Counted from the first letter of the stretch, positions 18,681-28,019 are shown. The stretch: 64,000 nt of DNA from Mesorhizobium liriopis (GCF_024053505.1 NZ_JAMXQS010000001.1:248001-312000), one strand, 5' to 3'. Notes: generated by a model not told the origin, from the sequence alone. Translations and numbers: made by a program.

Positions 18681-19013
18681 TCATCCTGTTTGACCGTGGC
18701 CGCCGAGCAACCGTGTCGCCTGCACCTCGGCCGGCAGCCTGAGCAGGAACTCCTCGTCGCGCAGCAGACGATCAATCGCACGCGGGTCGCCGCCGGAAAA
18801 CGACGCCATGGATGGCTCGCCCGCCCGGTAGGAGATGGTCATGAATTCCGAATAGCCGTCCGCGTTCTTTCGGAACGTCTGCACGCCCAGCGCTTTTTCG
18901 CGCAGCGGCAGAATGCCTTCCTCGAAATGACAGCGCTCGTACTCGTCGGCCCTCTCGGGCGCGCTTCTGCCCCGCCAGATGCGGGCGATGGTGGAAGTGG
19001 GCCCTGGCATCAT
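18681..19013 (-). CDS. Antibiotic biosynthesis monooxygenase-like (dimeric alpha/beta barrel) protein
   Basis: 110 residues. STIARIWRGRSAPERADEYERC at the start and LGVQTFRKNADGYSEFMTISYR in the middle follow the pattern of small ABM-type ferredoxin-like proteins often found in rhizobia. Such proteins act as heme or small-molecule monooxygenases or as stand-alone dimers of unknown role. The start may be either of two adjacent ATGs (19013 or 19010). It is a lone gene next to the zwf operon, and the catalytic role is not supported by specific residues. Confidence 0.65.
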   Translation of the reverse strand: MMPGPTSTIARIWRGRSAPERADEYERCHFEEGILPLREKALGVQTFRKNADGYSEFMTISYRAGEPSMASFSGGDPRAIDRLLRDEEFLLRLPAEVQATRLLGGHGQTG

Positions 19014-19197
19014 CTCCTTCCGGATCGGAGATGGTTCAGTGCTTCCGCTCGCGCCACGGTTTCAAACGTCGCTGGAATGGCACGGCCGAGTGACAAGGCG
19101 ATTGCGATCCTGTGGGTGAACGGAGCGTTCGCCGTCGCGCGGCTTGTGCGCCTGCGACAATTCGGCCAGCTTCCACGCAACTTCACTCCCAAGAAAG

Positions 19198-19596
19198 TTG
19201 CCTCAAGTGTTCGACCGTCTTTCCATCTACTCGCCCTATGCGCTCGCCGCCCTGCGCATCATCTCCGCGCTGCTCTTCATCGCGCACGGCACACAGAAGC
19301 TCTTCTCGTTCCCCGCACCGTTCCCCTATCTCCAGGCAGACGGCAGCCTGCCCACGCTTCTGCTGGTCGCATCCATCCTCGAAATCGTCGGCGGCATCCT
19401 GATCCTCGTCGGCTTCCTGACACGCCCGGTGGCGTTCCTGCTCAGCGGCATGATGGCTATCGCCTATTTCCTGATGCACGCCCCGCAGAACTTCTATCCG
19501 GTTCTCAACGGCGGCGACGCGGCCATCCTGTTCTGCTTCGTCTTCCTCTACCTCTTCTTCGCCGGCCCCGGCGCGCTCAGCGTCGACAAGCGCTAA
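19198..19596 (+). CDS. DoxX-family inner-membrane protein
   Basis: About 132 residues with four hydrophobic helices. The first is ALAALRIISALLFIAHGTQKLF, the DoxX signature with the HGTQKLF turn. The second is LLLVASILEIVGGILILVGF, followed by PVAFLLSGMMAIAYFLMH and ILFCFVFLYLFFAGPGALSVD. These proteins sit in the inner membrane and are linked to redox or thiol stress. The start is uncertain: TTG at 19198 after AAGAAAG or GTG at 19207; an upstream TTG at 19144 is less likely. Confidence 0.85.
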   Translation: MPQVFDRLSIYSPYALAALRIISALLFIAHGTQKLFSFPAPFPYLQADGSLPTLLLVASILEIVGGILILVGFLTRPVAFLLSGMMAIAYFLMHAPQNFYPVLNGGDAAILFCFVFLYLFFAGPGALSVDKR

Positions 19597-19617
19597 GCAC
19601 CGTCTCGACCCGGAACG

Positions 19618-19644
19618 AAAAGGGCGCCTGTCTGGCGCCCTTTT
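19618..19644. terminator. Bidirectional intrinsic terminator between doxX-like and puuB-like genes
   Basis: AAAAGGGCGCC-TGTCT-GGCGCCCTTTT has a 7-bp GC stem flanked by A- and T-tracts, lying between the two convergent stop codons (19596 and 19650). Confidence 0.9.
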
Positions 19645-19649
19645 GGCCG

Positions 19650-20936
19650 TTAGATCCGGTCGCGCAGCGCGTACCAGCTCATGGCGAGAAACATCAGGGG
19701 CGCGCGGAAGCGCCGCCCGCCGGGAAAGGCCGGCACCTTCAGCTCCTCGAACAGCTTGAGCCGGTCGCGGTTTCCCGCAACCGTTTCGGCGTAGAGCTTG
19801 CCCACGAAATTGGCGAGCATCACGCCGTGGCCGGAATAGCCGCCAGCCGAGATCACGCCCGGCATCACCTCGCGCACGAAAGGCTTGCGCGGCATGGTGA
19901 TCCCCACCGAGCCGCCCCAGGCATGCGTGATCTCCACATCTTTCAGCGCCGGATAAACTTCCGCGATCTGCCGCTGCATGGATGCGGCCAGATCGTTGGG
20001 AGCTGCGCTCGTATAGACCTCGCGCCCGCCGAACAGCAGCTCGCCCGTGGGCGTTCGCCGAAAATAGCGCACCACGAAGCGCGAATCGTCCACCGATTCG
20101 CGGCCAGGCAGCACAGGGCTATGGTCGCCCAGCGGCACCGTCGCACCGATGAACGAGCTGATCGGCATCACATGCGCCGCGCTCTCGGGCTCGAGTTCGC
20201 CGCCATAGGCATTGACCGCGACGAGCGCCTTGTCCGCCGTGATCGTACCACGCGCGGTTCTGATGCGAACCTTGCCACCCGTGGCTTCGATGCCGAGCGC
20301 CTTCGTATTCTCATGAAGCCTCGCGCCCGCCTGTGCCGCCACCCGCGCGGTGCCGATCACCAGCTTCATCGGATGCACATGCCCGGTGCCCGCATCGCGA
20401 ATGCCGCCATGGTAGCGCGTCGAGCCGAGCCGCTCGGCAGTCTCCCGGGCATCCATCACGCTGATATGCGGATAGTCGAACCGCTCGCGCATCAGGTCGG
20501 CATGGCGGCGATATTCGTCGAGATAGCGCTTCTTGTGCACCACCGAGAGCTGGCCCGGCGTGAAATCGACATCGATGCCGTGCGTTCGCGTGAAGTCGAG
20601 CAGATGCGCCTTGGCTTCTTCGGCGAGATCGAACAGCGCCTTGGCGCGGGTGAGGCCCAGTTCCGCCTCGAGCTCTTCCGGCCAAAGCCGCTGGCCGGTG
20701 CCCATCTGCCCGCCATTGCGCCCCGAGGCGCCGTCGCCGAAGCGCGCGCCTTCGATCAGCACGACATCGACGCCGCGCTGCGCAAGGTGTGCGGCCGCAG
20801 ACAATCCGGTGAAGCCGCCCCCGATGATCGCCACATCCGCGCGGGTTTCGCCATCGAGCGCCGGATAGGCCGGCCGTTCGCCGGCGGTCGCCTCATACCA
20901 CGAGATGCCGGGCGAAATGGGAGACTGGTAGCTCAT
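19650..20936 (-). CDS. puuB: FAD-dependent oxidoreductase, gamma-glutamylputrescine oxidase-like
   Basis: 428 residues. ADVAIIGGGFTGLSAAAHLAQRG is the FAD dinucleotide-binding fold, followed by DGASGRNGGQMGTGQ, a DadA/PuuB element. The C-terminal WGGSVGITMPRKPFV and AGGYSGHGVMLANFVGKL match the gamma-glutamylputrescine oxidase group of the DAO family. It would oxidise gamma-glutamylputrescine to the aldehyde, releasing H2O2 and ammonia. The puuA-like gene lies 60 bp upstream on the same strand and putrescine ABC transporter genes are nearby, which fits this over a generic amino-acid oxidase. Confidence 0.85.
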   Translation of the reverse strand: MSYQSPISPGISWYEATAGERPAYPALDGETRADVAIIGGGFTGLSAAAHLAQRGVDVVLIEGARFGDGASGRNGGQMGTGQRLWPEELEAELGLTRAKALFDLAEEAKAHLLDFTRTHGIDVDFTPGQLSVVHKKRYLDEYRRHADLMRERFDYPHISVMDARETAERLGSTRYHGGIRDAGTGHVHPMKLVIGTARVAAQAGARLHENTKALGIEATGGKVRIRTARGTITADKALVAVNAYGGELEPESAAHVMPISSFIGATVPLGDHSPVLPGRESVDDSRFVVRYFRRTPTGELLFGGREVYTSAAPNDLAASMQRQIAEVYPALKDVEITHAWGGSVGITMPRKPFVREVMPGVISAGGYSGHGVMLANFVGKLYAETVAGNRDRLKLFEELKVPAFPGGRRFRAPLMFLAMSWYALRDRI

Positions 20937-20996
20937 GGCGAAACACCGGGACGGGACGGATTGTTGCGAGCGGGGGAGGCGGGCCGAAGCGTAGCC

Positions 20997-22433
20997 TCAC
21001 ACATTCAGCAACAGATATTCCCGCTCCCAAGGGCTGATCACTTCCATGAAGGTCTCGAACTCGGCGCGCTTGATGGCCGCATAGGTCGAGATGAAGGAGT
21101 TGCCCAGAATGTTGCGCAGGTCCTCGTCGGCTTCGAACAGGTCCACGGCTTCCAGGAGCGAGCGCGGCAGGTCGATCTGGTCTGCGTTCGCGGTCGTCAC
21201 CACCGGCGCGTCAGGCGCGATGCGATCCCTGATGCCGATCAATCCGCAGGCGAGCGAAGCGGCGATCGCGAGATAGGGATTGGCGTCGGAAGAGGGGATG
21301 CGGTTCTCCACGCGCCGTGCTGCCGGGTCCGAACGCGGCACGCGGAAGGCGGTCGTGCGGTTGTCGTAACCCCATTTGGTGTTGACCGGCGCGGATGCCG
21401 CCTGGGTCAGCCGTCGATAGGAGTTCACGTAAGGCGCGAACATCACCAGCGCGCTTGGAATGTGCTTCTGCATGCCGCCGATGAAATGCGCGAACGCATC
21501 GGTTTCCGACCCGTCCTTTTCCGAAAAGACGTTCTTGCCGGTCTTCGCATCGACGATCGACTGGTGGATATGCATGGCCGAACCCGGCTGGCCCTGAATG
21601 GGCTTGGCCATGAAGGTCGCGTAGATTTCGTGCTTGAGCGCCGCTTCGCGGATCGTGCGCTTGAACAGGAAGACCTGATCGGCCAGCTCCACCGGATCGC
21701 CATGGCGCAGGTTGATTTCGAGCTGGCCGGCACCCTCCTCGTGGATCAACGTATCGATCTCGAGGCCCTGGCCCTCCGAAAAATGGTAGATGTCGTCGAT
21801 CAGCTCGTCGAACTCGTTGACGCCCGCGATCGAGTAACCCGCACCGCCGCCGATGGCCCGGCCCGAACGGCCGACGGGCGGCGTCAGAGGATAGTCGGGG
21901 TCCGGGTTCTTGCGCACGAGATAGAATTCGATCTCGGGCGCCACCACCGGCTTCAAGCCTTGCGCCTCATAGGCGGCGACCACCCGGCGCAACACGTTGC
22001 GTGGGGTGAACTCGACGCGGCGGCCGTCCTGATGAACGAGATCGCAGATCACCTGGGCCGTCGGATCGTCCTCCCACGGCACCTTGCAGAGCGTGGAAAG
22101 GTCGGGAACGAGCTTCAGGTCGCCGTCGTCCTCCGGATAGGAGAAGCCGTTGCCATCCTCCGGATAGCCGCCCGAGATCGTCGTCATGAACACCGCCGAG
22201 GGCAGGGCCAGCGAGGTGTTCGAGGTGAATTTCTTGGACGGCATCATCTTGCCGCGCGCGACACCCGCCTGATCGGGCGTGATGCACTCGATGTCCTCGA
22301 TCTGGCGATAGTCGAGCCAATCTCCCGCTTCCTTCCAGTCCTTCACGCCGCGCAGATTGTTCACGAAGGGAGGCGTGCGAAAGCGCCCTCCGTTTTTCGA
22401 CGGTTGGGCTGGCTTTTTCGCAGGTGGCATCAT
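20997..22433 (-). CDS. puuA: Glutamine synthetase-family protein, gamma-glutamylputrescine synthetase-like
   Basis: 478 residues with a 30-residue basic N-terminal extension. GS-type elements are VAPEIEFYLVRK (metal Glu), HEEGAGQLEINL, FMAKPIQGQPGSAMHIHQS (catalytic loop), NTKWGYDNRTTAFRVP and ENRIPSSDANPYLAIAASL. It would ligate glutamate to putrescine with ATP, the first step of putrescine breakdown. It pairs with puuB downstream. The enzyme could instead use another polyamine or amine; the choice rests on context. Confidence 0.88.
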   Translation of the reverse strand: MMPPAKKPAQPSKNGGRFRTPPFVNNLRGVKDWKEAGDWLDYRQIEDIECITPDQAGVARGKMMPSKKFTSNTSLALPSAVFMTTISGGYPEDGNGFSYPEDDGDLKLVPDLSTLCKVPWEDDPTAQVICDLVHQDGRRVEFTPRNVLRRVVAAYEAQGLKPVVAPEIEFYLVRKNPDPDYPLTPPVGRSGRAIGGGAGYSIAGVNEFDELIDDIYHFSEGQGLEIDTLIHEEGAGQLEINLRHGDPVELADQVFLFKRTIREAALKHEIYATFMAKPIQGQPGSAMHIHQSIVDAKTGKNVFSEKDGSETDAFAHFIGGMQKHIPSALVMFAPYVNSYRRLTQAASAPVNTKWGYDNRTTAFRVPRSDPAARRVENRIPSSDANPYLAIAASLACGLIGIRDRIAPDAPVVTTANADQIDLPRSLLEAVDLFEADEDLRNILGNSFISTYAAIKRAEFETFMEVISPWEREYLLLNV

Positions 22434-22637
22434 TCACCGGATGAGGTTGCGGATTGCTCGACTATAGCCGCCCGCGCCCACGCTTGGGAAGGGGAGGCGC
22501 TTGGGCCAGCCGAAAGCGCGCTCGCTCCGCTGCCGATCCGCGCTTCATCCACCGCGCGTCGCTGGCGTGATATCCCCCGTCCGAGGTTTCGGCTATTGCC
22601 GGAATCAATTGCCTTGATCCAACACGAAGACCGCCCG

Positions 22638-23594
22638 ATGACCTCCTCCGCGAAGGCTGTGTTGCCTGCCGTTCCGGCTGTTCCCGCGTTAGGTTCGGAA
22701 CGCGTGGGCGCGTTGCTCGTGCTGTTGTCCGCCATCGTCTGGAGCAGCAGCGGCACGCTGGCTCTGTTTCTGGCCGACCTGTCGAGCTGGACCGTTGTGT
22801 TCTGGCGCACGCTCTGGGCTGCGGCTTTTCTGCTCGGCTTCATGCTCTGGCGCGACGGCTGGCCCGAGACCGTCCGGATGTTCCGGCGCATGGGCGTGCC
22901 CGGCGTGGCCGTGGCCGTCTGTTTCGGCATTGCCGGCTCGTGTTTCGTGATTGCCGTCAGCCTCACGACCGTCGCGAATATCGTGCTGATGCAGGCCGGC
23001 GTTCCGCTCTTTGCAGCGCTTCTGGCTTTTCTCGTGTTCCGCGAGCGTATCTCGCTTGCCACTTGGATCGCGATTGCCGCCGTGATTGCAGGCGTAGCCG
23101 TCATGGTGTCCGACTCGTTCGGCAGCAGTGGGTCGTTCGCCGGTAATGCCCTGGCGCTGACCATCGCAGTCGTCTTCGCCGTGGCGACCGTGATCACCCG
23201 CCGTTTTTCCCATGTCCGCATGACCCCGGCCAACTGCCTGGGCATGGTGCTGGCCGCCCTCTTCGCGGCAACTCAGGCACCGAGTTTCGCAGTGGGAGCC
23301 GGCGACTTCGCGCTTCTCGCAGCCTTCGGCATGCTCAATCTGGGCCTCGGCTTGGCGCTCTTCGCATCGGGTGCCCGGCTTGTCCCGGCCGCACTCGCGG
23401 CCCTTCTTGGGACCATGGAAACGGTCTTGAGCCCGATCTGGGTCTGGCTGATCCATGGTCAGGTGCCCGCTTCGCGCACCTTGATCGGCGGCGCCATTGT
23501 CTTTTGCGCCCTGCTGCTCCATCTCGGGCTGGAATTCGCGCGCCAGCGCCGTCCGCAGAAGCCGGGAACCACGGGCGTCAATCTCCCACAATGA
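22638..23594 (+). CDS. EamA/DMT-superfamily transporter
   Basis: 318 residues with about ten membrane helices in two EamA repeats. The first repeat starts VGALLVLLSAIVWSSSGTLALF and includes LMQAGVPLFAALLAFLVFRERI. The second starts AGNALALTIAVVFAVATVITRR and includes ALLGTMETVLSPIWVWLIHG. Members export amino acids or small metabolites from the cytoplasm. The start is the ATG at 22638; the much longer open frame before it is a reading of the opposite strand of other genes. It lies between polyamine genes, so export of a related amine is possible but unproven. Confidence 0.88.
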   Translation: MTSSAKAVLPAVPAVPALGSERVGALLVLLSAIVWSSSGTLALFLADLSSWTVVFWRTLWAAAFLLGFMLWRDGWPETVRMFRRMGVPGVAVAVCFGIAGSCFVIAVSLTTVANIVLMQAGVPLFAALLAFLVFRERISLATWIAIAAVIAGVAVMVSDSFGSSGSFAGNALALTIAVVFAVATVITRRFSHVRMTPANCLGMVLAALFAATQAPSFAVGAGDFALLAAFGMLNLGLGLALFASGARLVPAALAALLGTMETVLSPIWVWLIHGQVPASRTLIGGAIVFCALLLHLGLEFARQRRPQKPGTTGVNLPQ

Positions 23595-23598
23595 ACTG

Positions 23599-23614
23599 TC
23601 GCAATTCTTTGCGA
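23599..23614. promoter_or_regulatory. Inverted repeat upstream of potF
   Basis: TCGCAA-TTCT-TTGCGA is a perfect 6-bp inverted repeat, extended by CTGT/ACAG with one extra base. It lies 100 bp before potF and 5 bp after the upstream gene. It could be an operator or a hairpin; no T-tract follows. Confidence 0.35.
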
Positions 23615-23713
23615 AACAGGTTCGATGCTGTGGAAAGCCGGCTTGCCGCGCTGCACAAACCTTCATACGCTCGGTTTCGAGCACGATTTTTCAGCAGGGA
23701 GCTGTTTCAGAGC

Positions 23714-24832
23714 ATGGCAAGCAAGATCGGTTTGGTCGGAAAAGTGTTCTTCACCTCAGCCGCAGTGGCTGCACTCGTCATCCCGACCACGGTCGCATCG
23801 GCGCAGGAGAAGGTCGTCAACGTCTACAACTGGTCCGATTATATCGACTCGACGATCCTCGAAGACTTCACCAAGGAAACCGGCATCAAGGTCGTCTACG
23901 ACGTCTACGATTCCAACGAGGTCTTGGAGACCAAACTGCTTGCCGGCGGCAGTGGCTATGATGTGGTCGTTCCCACTGCCTCTCCCTTCCTCGCCCGCCA
24001 GATTCAGGCCGGCGTCTACCAGAAGCTCGATAAGTCCAAGCTGCCGAACCTGTCGAACATGTGGGATGTGGTGACCCAACGCGTCGCCGCCTTCGATCCG
24101 GGCAACGAGTATTCCGTCAACTATATGTGGGGCACGACCGGGATCGGCTACAATACCGCCAAGGTCAAGGAAGCGCTCGGCACCGACACGATCGACAGCT
24201 GGGACGTGTTCTTCAAGCCTGAGAACATGGAGAAGCTGTCGAAGTGCGGCGTCTATGTGCTGGATTCGCCGACGGACATCATTCCCACCACGCTCAACTA
24301 TCTTGGCCTGAAGCCCGATTCATCCTCGCCGGATGACATCGCGAAGGCTGAGGAGGCGTTGCTGGCGGTGCGGCCCTATATCCGCAAGTTCCATTCGTCG
24401 GAATACATCAACGCGCTGGCCAATGGCGACATCTGCATGGCGGTCGGTTTCTCGGGCGACCTTTTCCAGGCGCGTGACCGGGCGTCCGAAGCCGGGCAGG
24501 GCGTCGAGATCGCCTACGCAATCCCGAGCCAGGGCGCCGAGATGTGGTTCGACCAGATGGCAATCCCGGCCGACGCCCAGCATGTCGAGGAGGCGCACGC
24601 CTTCATCAATTACATGATGAAGCCGGAAGTCGCAGCCAAGGCCTCGAACTTCGTGTTCTACGCGAACGGCAACAAGGCCTCGCAACCGTTGCTCGACAAG
24701 GAAGTGAGCGGCGACACCGCGATCTATCCGTCCGACGAGGTGCTCGGCAAGCTCTTCACCGTGCAGCCCTATGATCCGCGCACGCAGCGCGTGGTCACGC
24801 GGTCCTGGACCAAGATCGTCACGGGCCAGTAA
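23714..24832 (+). CDS. potF: Putrescine/spermidine-binding periplasmic protein
   Basis: 372 residues with a signal peptide cut near residue 30 (VIPTTVASA/QEK). The mature protein starts KVVNVYNWSDYIDSTILEDF, the PotD/PotF hallmark. It continues with YDVVVPTASPFLARQIQAGVYQ, WGTTGIGYN and MWFDQMAIPADA, segments whose aromatic and acidic residues line the polyamine site. It is the first gene of a potFGHI-type operon. The ATG at 23714 gives a normal signal peptide; the 70-residue longer reading upstream is not needed. Confidence 0.95.
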   Translation: MASKIGLVGKVFFTSAAVAALVIPTTVASAQEKVVNVYNWSDYIDSTILEDFTKETGIKVVYDVYDSNEVLETKLLAGGSGYDVVVPTASPFLARQIQAGVYQKLDKSKLPNLSNMWDVVTQRVAAFDPGNEYSVNYMWGTTGIGYNTAKVKEALGTDTIDSWDVFFKPENMEKLSKCGVYVLDSPTDIIPTTLNYLGLKPDSSSPDDIAKAEEALLAVRPYIRKFHSSEYINALANGDICMAVGFSGDLFQARDRASEAGQGVEIAYAIPSQGAEMWFDQMAIPADAQHVEEAHAFINYMMKPEVAAKASNFVFYANGNKASQPLLDKEVSGDTAIYPSDEVLGKLFTVQPYDPRTQRVVTRSWTKIVTGQ

Positions 24833-24854
24833 GACCGAAGCACAGGGGGCAGGC

Positions 24855-25994
24855 ATGAAACCGCTCGGCAGCATCCGGCGCAGCTTCGCCCCTTGGGCCG
24901 ATCCTGCGGCGAAGCCCTATATCGTCTTCGAGAACGTCTCGAAGGTGTTCGGCGACTTCACGGCGGTCGATGACCTGTCGCTCAGCATCTACGAGCGCGA
25001 GTTCTTCGCGCTGCTCGGCGCCTCGGGCTGCGGCAAGTCCACGCTCCTGCGCATGCTGGCGGGCTTCGAAACGCCGACCAGGGGCCGCATCCTGCTCGAC
25101 GGGCAGGATCTCGTGGGCATTCCGCCCTATCGGCGTCCCGTCAACATGATGTTCCAGTCCTACGCGTTGTTCCCGCATATGAGCGTGGAGGACAACATCG
25201 CCTTCGGTCTCAAGCAGGAGGGGATGCCGAAGGCCGAAATCGCCAAGCGCGTGACCGAAATGCTGCGGCTGGTGAAGCTCGAAGCGTTCGCCAAGCGCAA
25301 GCCGCACCAGTTGTCGGGTGGCCAGCGCCAGCGCGTGGCGCTCGCGCGCTCGGTCGCCAAGCGGCCCAAGGTCTTGCTGCTCGACGAGCCGCTCGGCGCG
25401 CTCGACAAGAAGCTGCGCGAGGAAACCCAGTTCGAACTGATGGACCTGCAACAGGATCTCGGCCTCACCTTCATGGTCGTCACCCACGATCAGGAAGAGG
25501 CGATGACCATGTCCGACCGCATCGCCATCATGGACAAGGGCAAGGTCTGCCAGGTGGCGACGCCGGCCGAAATCTACGAGGCACCCAACTCGCGCTTCGT
25601 GGCCGATTTCGTGGGCAGCGTGAACCTGTTCGAAGGCACGGTCGCGCGGCGCGAGGGAAGCGCTGCCGTGATCGAAGGCGAGGGGATCACCATCGACACC
25701 GACAACGGCTCCGATGCGCCTGCGGGTGCCAAGGTCTGGTATGCGGTGCGCCCCGAAAAGATCAAGGTTTCCGCCCGCGCGCCCGAAGTGATGGGGCCGA
25801 ACACGGCCGAAGGCGAAGTGTGGGACATCGCCTATCTCGGCGACATGACGCTCATCCACGTGCGTCTGCCCGATGGGCGCGTGGTGCGCACGAGCCAGCT
25901 CAACCGCCAGCGCGTGGTCGAGGAACCGCTGACCTGGAACGACCGCGCCTGGATTTCCTTCGCGCGCGATTCCGGCGTCGTGCTCACGAGGTAG
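24855..25994 (+). CDS. potG: Polyamine ABC transporter ATPase
   Basis: 379 residues. Walker A LLGASGCGKSTLLRML, the Q-loop region MMFQSYALFPHMSV, signature LSGGQRQRVALARS, Walker B VLLLDEPLGALDK and the switch VVTHDQEEAMTMSDR are all present. The C-terminal TOBE domain (about 300-375) fits PotA/PotG. The ATG at 24855 comes 22 bp after potF, behind AGGGGGCAGG. An upstream in-frame reading overlaps potF and is unlikely. Confidence 0.96.
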   Translation: MKPLGSIRRSFAPWADPAAKPYIVFENVSKVFGDFTAVDDLSLSIYEREFFALLGASGCGKSTLLRMLAGFETPTRGRILLDGQDLVGIPPYRRPVNMMFQSYALFPHMSVEDNIAFGLKQEGMPKAEIAKRVTEMLRLVKLEAFAKRKPHQLSGGQRQRVALARSVAKRPKVLLLDEPLGALDKKLREETQFELMDLQQDLGLTFMVVTHDQEEAMTMSDRIAIMDKGKVCQVATPAEIYEAPNSRFVADFVGSVNLFEGTVARREGSAAVIEGEGITIDTDNGSDAPAGAKVWYAVRPEKIKVSARAPEVMGPNTAEGEVWDIAYLGDMTLIHVRLPDGRVVRTSQLNRQRVVEEPLTWNDRAWISFARDSGVVLTR

Positions 25995-26000
25995 CGGGCG

Positions 26001-26972
26001 ATGGCGGTGGAAGCGGCAGAAGCGAAAATCGCGCCGGTGAGCGGTACGGGAAAGGTCGATGGCGGCGGCTTTATCCAGGCCGTCACCTCACGGCTCGTGA
26101 TCGCCGTTCCCTATTTCTGGCTCCTGCTCTTCTTCCTCGTTCCCTTCTTCATCGTCGTCAAAATCTCGCTGTCGCAGACTGCGATCGCCATTCCGCCCTA
26201 TACGCCGGTCTTCACGGCAAGCGATGGCCCGAGCGGGTGGTGGGCGAACGTTCGCGAGTTCTCCTTCGACAACTATCTCTGGCTGACGCAGGATGCGCTC
26301 TACTTCAACGCCTATGTGACGAGCGTCATTATCGCGGCGATCTCAACGGTTCTGACGCTGCTGGTCGGCTATCCCATTGCGTACGGCATGGCGCGCGCGC
26401 CGCAGAGCCTGCGCCCCGTGCTGCTGATGCTGGTCATTCTGCCGTTCTGGACGAGCTTCCTGATCCGCGTCTATGCTTGGATCGGCATCCTCAAGCCCGA
26501 GGGCCTGCTCAACCAGCTGCTGCTCTCGATCGGCCTCTTCAGCCAGCCCTTGGTCATCCTCAACACCTATACGGCGATCTTCATCGGCATCGTCTATTCC
26601 TACCTGCCCTTCATGGTGCTGCCGCTCTATGCGTCGCTCGAGAAGATGGACAATTCGCTGATCGAGGCGGCACAGGATCTCGGTTGCACGCCCACCGCCG
26701 CCTTCTGGAAGATCACCTTCCCCCTCTCGCTTCCCGGCGTGGTCGCAGGCGCGCTGCTGGTGTTCATTCCGGCGGTCGGCGAGTTCGTCATTCCCGACCT
26801 GCTCGGCGGCTCGCAAACCTTGATGATCGGCCGCACGCTGTGGAGCGAGTTCTTTGCCAACCGTGACTGGCCGGTCTCATCGGCCGTGGCGGTGATCCTG
26901 CTGATCATCCTCGTGGCGCCGATCATGTATTTCCAGCGTGCGCAGGCGCAGGCACAGGAGGCGGGCCGGTGA
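26001..26972 (+). CDS. potH: Polyamine ABC transporter permease
   Basis: 323 residues with about six helices after a cytoplasmic N-terminus. It includes YFWLLLFFLVPFFIVVKISLS and the EAA loop EAAQDLGCTPTAAFWKITFPL that docks to the ATPase. The C-terminal GEFVIPDLLGGSQTLMIGRT is a PotH element. It follows potG by 6 bp and overlaps potI by 4 bp. Confidence 0.95.
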   Translation: MAVEAAEAKIAPVSGTGKVDGGGFIQAVTSRLVIAVPYFWLLLFFLVPFFIVVKISLSQTAIAIPPYTPVFTASDGPSGWWANVREFSFDNYLWLTQDALYFNAYVTSVIIAAISTVLTLLVGYPIAYGMARAPQSLRPVLLMLVILPFWTSFLIRVYAWIGILKPEGLLNQLLLSIGLFSQPLVILNTYTAIFIGIVYSYLPFMVLPLYASLEKMDNSLIEAAQDLGCTPTAAFWKITFPLSLPGVVAGALLVFIPAVGEFVIPDLLGGSQTLMIGRTLWSEFFANRDWPVSSAVAVILLIILVAPIMYFQRAQAQAQEAGR

Positions 26973-27784
26973 ACCGCTGGAGCCGCTTCAACATCATCTC
27001 CGTGACGCTCGGCTTCGCGTTTCTTTATCTGCCGATCGTGATCCTGATCGTCTTCTCGTTCAACGAGTCGCGGCTGGTGACCGTGTGGGGCGGGTTCTCG
27101 ACCAAGTGGTACGGCACGCTTCTTTCGAACCAGGGCCTGATGGATGCCGTCTGGGTCACCGCCCGCGTCGGCGTGATTTCGGCCACCATCGCCACCGTGC
27201 TGGGCACGATGGCAGCCCTTGCGCTGACGCGCTGGACGCGCTTTCGCGGCCGTTTGCTCTTTTCCGGCATGGTCTTCGCGCCGCTGGTGATGCCGGAAGT
27301 GATCACCGGCCTGTCGCTGCTCCTGCTCTTCGTCTCGCTCGGCTTCGACCGCGGCATCACAACCGTGACGCTCGCCCACATCACCTTCACCATGTGCTAC
27401 GTGGCCGTCGTCGTGCAGTCGCGGCTCGTTTCGTTCGACCGCAGCCTCGAGGAAGCGGCGATGGATCTGGGCGCGACGCCGACGCGAACCTTTTTCGCCA
27501 TCACGCTGCCGTTGATCCTGCCGGCCGTGGTCGCCGGCTGGATGCTCGCCTTCACGCTGTCGCTGGACGATCTCGTGATCGCGAGCTTCACCTCCGGTCC
27601 GGGCGCGACCACGCTGCCGATGAAGATCTACAGTCAGGTGCGCCTGGGCGTAACGCCCGAGATCAACGCCATCTGCACGATCCTGATCGGCATCGTCTCG
27701 CTCGGCGTGTTGACGGCTTCCGTCGTCAACAAATGCCGGGAAGTGCAACGCCGCCGCGACGAGCAAGCGGCCATGCGCGCCTGA
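26969..27784 (+). CDS. potI: Polyamine ABC transporter permease
   Basis: 271 residues from a GTG that overlaps the potH stop (GTGA). It starts with a membrane helix and has the EAA loop EEAAMDLGATPTRTFFAITLPL, then LSLDDLVIASFTSGPGATTLPMKIYS, typical of PotI/PotC. It completes the potFGHI importer. Confidence 0.95.
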   Translation: MNRWSRFNIISVTLGFAFLYLPIVILIVFSFNESRLVTVWGGFSTKWYGTLLSNQGLMDAVWVTARVGVISATIATVLGTMAALALTRWTRFRGRLLFSGMVFAPLVMPEVITGLSLLLLFVSLGFDRGITTVTLAHITFTMCYVAVVVQSRLVSFDRSLEEAAMDLGATPTRTFFAITLPLILPAVVAGWMLAFTLSLDDLVIASFTSGPGATTLPMKIYSQVRLGVTPEINAICTILIGIVSLGVLTASVVNKCREVQRRRDEQAAMRA

Positions 27785-28019
27785 TCGTGGTTAAGAAAAC
27801 GTGACGCGGAAATTTACTGCGATCGGCAAGCGTGGCCTGCCTCGGGTCAAACACCGCTCGGCGGTAAGAACTCGTTAAGAACCGGGCTGGCATGGTTCAC
27901 GCATTCTCAAGAGCGCAAAACCCCCGACGGCTCTTGATCGACACGCGATCGAACCCCTCGATCTTCCTTGTTCAGCAGATTTACTTTGCGGCGTCCTCTC
28001 CGGGACGCCGTTTTCTTTT
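27785..28019 (+). ncRNA. Structured 3' region of pot operon or candidate small RNA
   Basis: No ORF. TCAAGAGC and GCTCTTGA pair around a 15-nt loop (near 27908-27938), then a second symmetric GATCGA...TCGATC segment, then a strong terminator at 27989-28019. The repeated hairpins upstream of a terminator suggest either a processed operon 3' end or an independent small RNA. No clear promoter was seen. Confidence 0.35.
27989..28019 (+). terminator. Intrinsic terminator after potI region
   Basis: CGGCGTCC-TCTCCG-GGACGCCG stem followed by TTTTCTTTT, oriented rightward. It lies just before the convergent iron-binding protein gene stop (28023). Confidence 0.9.
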
